Assembly (NCBI GenBank): GCA_938084845.1
Contig: CALKEB010000046.1
Span: 1-64,000, forward strand
Reading direction: 5' to 3'
Source: an uncultured Polaribacter sp.
GTDB taxonomy: Bacteria; Bacteroidota; Bacteroidia; Flavobacteriales; Flavobacteriaceae
DNA length: 64,000 nt
Part shown: positions 60,090-64,000 of the stretch, piece after piece
How positions within the stretch are numbered: the stretch's first letter is position 1
How the letters are laid out: every line of letters begins with the position of its first letter
Notes under the pieces: model-generated
Database searches by the model: none
The model's input: the letters and a program-made list of their open reading frames with translations, nothing else
Told to the model about the DNA's origin: nothing
Program-made: the position numbers and the translations under genes

Positions 60090-60102
60090 ATAGTACAGGA
60101 TA
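60090..60102. promoter_or_regulatory. Shared motif copy 2 (candidate uronate-responsive operator)
   Basis: ATAGTACAGGATA within AGTATAGTACAGGATACT, between divergent uxaC and susC. Confidence 0.55.
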
Positions 60103-60199
60103 CTCTTAAATTAATATAATATTAACATTGTGCATCTAACGTAATTCTATTTTCTTGCGTTATTGTTCAATTAATTTTATTTTAAATTTAAATTAACAA

Positions 60200-63100
60200 A
60201 TGAAAAAAAATTTTAAAACAAAAAGACCATTATTAACTTTATTCTTTTTTCTTTTAGCTTTTAGTTTTAATATTATAGCTCAAGAAACGATAAAAGGTAC
60301 TGTATCTGATAAAGATGGAAACTTATTACCAGGTGTTAGTGTCTTACAAAAAGGAACAACAAATGGAGTAGGAACTGATTTTGACGGAAACTTCTCTATA
60401 AACTTAACTCTTGGTCAGAAAATATTAGTTTTTTCTTACTTGGGTTTTGAAACTCTGGAAGTACCCATTATCAATAAGAAAAACATTAATATAATACTTA
60501 ATGAGAGTTCAGAAACTTTAAATGAAATAATAATAGTAGGTTATGGTACTCAGAAAAAAGAAAGTGTTGTAGGTGCTATTTCTCAAATAAAGGGAGAGGA
60601 TTTAATGGAAAGAACCTCTGGTATTGCTAATATGGAAGAAGCATTACAAGGAAATCTTCCCGGTGTAACCGCAATTCAAGGTAGTGGAGTTCCTGGAGAA
60701 AACAGTATGAGAATTTTTGTAAGAGGTAGAAGTTCTTGGAATGGAGATGGTGGTCCTCTAATATTAGTAGATGGTATTAAGAGATCAATGACTGACATAG
60801 ACATGAATGATGTAGAAAATATTTCAGTGCTTAAAGATGCATCTGCAACTGCAGTTTTTGGGGTAGAAGGTGCTAATGGAGTAATAATAATAACTACAAA
60901 ACGAGGTAAAATAGGTAAAGCACAACTATCTCTTAGTGTTAATTCTACTATTAAAATGGTTTCTCAATTGCCAGAGAAGTTAGATTCTTATAATGGTTTA
61001 TTAGAGGCAAATAGTGCTATCCTAAGAGGTATGGCTCAATCACCAAATACATGGAATAATTACACCCCATTACCAATTGTAAATAGATATCTTAACCCTT
61101 CTAGTTTAGAACAAAGTTACATTTATCCTAATGTTAATTGGGAAGATGAATTGTTGAAAGATTTTGCACAAGATTATAGAATTAATTTATCTGTTCGAGG
61201 TGGTAATAAAAAAGCTAAATACTTTGGTAGTTTAGCTTACCAAACCGTGAATGATATATTTGATGGGGGAAAATATGATAATGGCAGAGGATATTTAGGT
61301 GAGTATAGATATGATAGATTTAATTTTAGATCCAACATAGATTTTAGCATAACAAATACTACTGAGTTTTCTGTTAGCTTAGGTGGTTTCACAGGTATAA
61401 GAGAAAGTCCAAGTGGTCTAGGTAATGTAACTAACGGACTATATCTAATAGCTCCAACTCTTTATCCTCCAGTATACCCAGATGGAATTTATGGTAATCC
61501 TTTTAGTTATTTTAATGTTTACGTAAACCCAGTTGAATCATTACAAGCAAGGGGTTATGACACGTACAGAACATTTCAAATAAATACCGATTTTATTCTA
61601 AAACAAAAACTAGATTTTATAACTGAAGGTTTGTCATTTAAAGGTCGTTTTTCTTTAGATAATACACAAAGAAGTAGACAAGATTTGAATGATGGAGGTG
61701 TAATTTATAGAGTTTATGATGGAGATCAAGAGACCCTTCTTACACCAGATGTAACAACTAGATTTGGCTATGTGCAAGACCCATGGGGTTTAGAAACTTC
61801 AGAGGTTGAAGAAGGTCAGCGATCACGAAGAATGGTTTATGATTTTTCATTAAACTACAATAGAACTTTTGCAGATAAGCACAACCTGACCGCCTTGTTT
61901 TTAGTTAGAAGACAAGAATCAGCTAGTGGTAGTGGAGGTGTTAATGCTTTTCCAAGATACCGTGAAGATTGGGTAGGAAGGGTTACTTATAATTACGATT
62001 CAAGATATTTTATAGACATAAATGGAGCTTACAACGGATCTGAGCAATATGGCCCAGGTTACAGATTCGATCTATTCCCTTCTATAGCCTTAGGTTGGAC
62101 AATAACAAATGAATCCTTTATGGAAAAAAGTGAAAATTGGTTAAACAATCTTAAAATAAGAGGATCTTATGGACTTGTTGGAGACGACAACTTTCCAACA
62201 GCAGGAGGTAGATGGAGATGGCTTACACAGTGGGAATCTGGATCATCTGCTTATTTAGTTCCAAGTGCTTACGGAGGTAGGTCCCCTTATAATTTTTATA
62301 GAGAAGCTATAGTAGGAAACCCAAATCTTCAATGGGAGGAAGCTATTAAATATAATATTGGTGCAGAATTTTCTTTATTTGACGGTTTAATAAGTGGAGA
62401 GGTAGATTATTTTGCAGAAGATCGTGATAAAATTGTAGTTCTTAATAATAGAACTCAAGCAGATTTAGGAGGGTCTACAGCTCCACCAGCTAACATAGGT
62501 GTTACTGAAGTAAGAGGTTATGAAATTGTTCTTAGTTCAAGTTATACTTTTGACAATGGCTTAAATCTATTTGGTGATTTTAATTTTACTGAAGCGATAG
62601 ATAAAACAATAGTAAGAGATGATCCGTTTTTTACACCTGAGTATCTAAAACAAGCTGGTTACACAATTGGTCAAGGTAGATCTGCTATTCCTGCGGGTAT
62701 TTTAACCAGTTGGGATGATGTTTATATGTCAACACCACAAAATCAAAACCAAAATTTTACTAGAGTTGGGTATTATGATGTTGTAGATTTTGATGGAGAC
62801 GGAGTTTATGATAATAATTTTGATAATGCACCATTTGGATATCCAGAACAACCACAAAGAACGTGGAGTGCTACTTTAGGTGCACGTTACAAGGGTTTTA
62901 GTATTTCAGCTCAATTGTATGGTACTCAGAATGCTTCTAGATTATTCAGTAATCAAACATTTAGTAACTCAACACCTTTAATCTTTACTCAAGATTTAGA
63001 TTACTGGACCGTAGATACTCCAAATAATACAGATACTCAACCCTCATTTGGGGTGGCAGGTGCAACTAACCCAAGAGATAATTGGTTAGATGCCTCTATT

Positions 63101-63319
63101 ACAAGACTTAGAGCAGTTTCTCTAATGTATGATATTCCTAAAAGTACAGCTAAAAAACTTGGATTTCAAAAACTTCAAGTTTTTATAAACGGTAACAATC
63201 TATTTTTATGGTCTGATATGCCAGATGATAGAGAATTTAACAGATCTGGTACTGCTAGATCAAGAGGAGATTATCCTACATTAAAAAGATTTAACATTGG
63301 TTTTAACATGAATTTTTAA
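60200..63319 (+). CDS. SusC/RagA-family TonB-linked outer membrane protein
   Basis: 1039 aa; CarboxypepD_reg-like GTVSDKDGNLLPGVSVLQKGTTNGVGTDFDGNF, plug VDGIKRSMTDIDMNDVENISVLKDASATAVFGVEGANGVIIITTKRG. Confidence 0.97.
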   Translation: MKKNFKTKRPLLTLFFFLLAFSFNIIAQETIKGTVSDKDGNLLPGVSVLQKGTTNGVGTDFDGNFSINLTLGQKILVFSYLGFETLEVPIINKKNINIILNESSETLNEIIIVGYGTQKKESVVGAISQIKGEDLMERTSGIANMEEALQGNLPGVTAIQGSGVPGENSMRIFVRGRSSWNGDGGPLILVDGIKRSMTDIDMNDVENISVLKDASATAVFGVEGANGVIIITTKRGKIGKAQLSLSVNSTIKMVSQLPEKLDSYNGLLEANSAILRGMAQSPNTWNNYTPLPIVNRYLNPSSLEQSYIYPNVNWEDELLKDFAQDYRINLSVRGGNKKAKYFGSLAYQTVNDIFDGGKYDNGRGYLGEYRYDRFNFRSNIDFSITNTTEFSVSLGGFTGIRESPSGLGNVTNGLYLIAPTLYPPVYPDGIYGNPFSYFNVYVNPVESLQARGYDTYRTFQINTDFILKQKLDFITEGLSFKGRFSLDNTQRSRQDLNDGGVIYRVYDGDQETLLTPDVTTRFGYVQDPWGLETSEVEEGQRSRRMVYDFSLNYNRTFADKHNLTALFLVRRQESASGSGGVNAFPRYREDWVGRVTYNYDSRYFIDINGAYNGSEQYGPGYRFDLFPSIALGWTITNESFMEKSENWLNNLKIRGSYGLVGDDNFPTAGGRWRWLTQWESGSSAYLVPSAYGGRSPYNFYREAIVGNPNLQWEEAIKYNIGAEFSLFDGLISGEVDYFAEDRDKIVVLNNRTQADLGGSTAPPANIGVTEVRGYEIVLSSSYTFDNGLNLFGDFNFTEAIDKTIVRDDPFFTPEYLKQAGYTIGQGRSAIPAGILTSWDDVYMSTPQNQNQNFTRVGYYDVVDFDGDGVYDNNFDNAPFGYPEQPQRTWSATLGARYKGFSISAQLYGTQNASRLFSNQTFSNSTPLIFTQDLDYWTVDTPNNTDTQPSFGVAGATNPRDNWLDASITRLRAVSLMYDIPKSTAKKLGFQKLQVFINGNNLFLWSDMPDDREFNRSGTARSRGDYPTLKRFNIGFNMNF

Positions 63320-63329
63320 AAAAATAAAA

Positions 63330-64000
63330 ATGAAAAGCTTTACAAAAAAAATAATAATAATTTTAGGGCTCGTATTTACATTCTCATGCGAGGATTACTT
63401 AGATGTAACACCTGATGCACTTATAACCGAAGAAGATGTGTTTTCTACTTTTAAGAACGCACAGGGATTTGTAGAAGAAATGTATGCATTAGTGGTTTCT
63501 TACGAACAACAAGGACATACCTTTCAAGATTTTCTTTTAGGTGATGATGGATTTGTTGATAGACCTACAAAAGCTAGTGGGGATATTGACGCAGGAAGAT
63601 TTAATGATGTTATTAGAGATAATTTTGTTTACTTAAATAACCATTATAATTCTATTTATGGATCTACAGGAAATAATTCCGCAAATGTTGAAAACAATAA
63701 CTCTTTTAATAAACAAAGACCAGGAGTATATGATGGTAGCTTGCGCGGTATACGTAAAGCTAATATTGTTATTAAAAATGTAGAAGAATTAGATTTAATG
63801 GTAAATGCAACACAAGCAGAGAAAGATGTAATTCTTGGTCAAGCCTACTTTTTTAGAGCGTTTTTTCATAACGAAATTATGAAATTTTGGGGGCGTTACC
63901 CATATGTTGATGCCGTTTTAACAGACGATTTTGAATTACAACGCCCAGAAACTTACAAGGAAGTTGCCTTAAGAGCTAACGATGATTATCAAAGAGCTGT
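63330..64000 (+). CDS. SusD/RagB-family nutrient-binding lipoprotein (partial, runs off window)
   Basis: ATG at 63330: MKSFTKKIIIILGLVFTFSCEDYLDVTPDALITEEDVF...; lipobox Cys and EDYLDVTP typical of SusD. Confidence 0.93.
   Translation, partial: MKSFTKKIIIILGLVFTFSCEDYLDVTPDALITEEDVFSTFKNAQGFVEEMYALVVSYEQQGHTFQDFLLGDDGFVDRPTKASGDIDAGRFNDVIRDNFVYLNNHYNSIYGSTGNNSANVENNNSFNKQRPGVYDGSLRGIRKANIVIKNVEELDLMVNATQAEKDVILGQAYFFRAFFHNEIMKFWGRYPYVDAVLTDDFELQRPETYKEVALRANDDYQRA

Noticed and set aside
1-64000. CRISPR arrays, IS/transposase genes, prophage or toxin-antitoxin loci
   Set aside because: No repeat-spacer pattern, transposase motif or phage gene was seen in the sequence or ORF track.

Overview
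This is an AT-rich chromosomal window from a marine-type Flavobacteriia (Bacteroidota) genome. It is mostly core metabolism with an accessory carbohydrate-utilisation region at the right end. From left to right it contains: an outer-membrane beta-barrel protein; tRNA-Cys(GCA); folB and small conserved genes; glnS; a DUF5916/CBM9-like protein; rplM-rpsI and rpsB-tsf; a rhodanese / CstB-like / SulP group; ruvB; an alternative complex III (actABCDEF) plus coxBA respiratory operon; a SPOR protein; gapN; ilvDBNC; leuAB; a large uncharacterised helical protein; thrABC preceded by a previously unannotated Thr-rich leader ORF; the four-gene ligase-associated DNA-repair cassette with a small trailing membrane protein; a uronate catabolic operon (SDR, uxuA, kduI, kduD, DUF4861, TRAP transporter) with a convergent Gfo/Idh-uxaC pair; and the start of a susC/susD locus. 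No CRISPR array, rRNA or IS element was seen. The signals I consider most worth following up are (i) the apparently leaderless, GTG-initiated Thr-rich leader upstream of thrA, (ii) a 13-bp motif, ATAGTACAGGATA, shared by the uronate operon and the susC upstream regions, (iii) an 11-bp-stem palindrome between kduD and the DUF4861 gene, (iv) the structured rpsB leader and (v) the 67-aa membrane protein after the DNA-repair cassette. All calls come from reading the sequence and the supplied translations; no database search was run.
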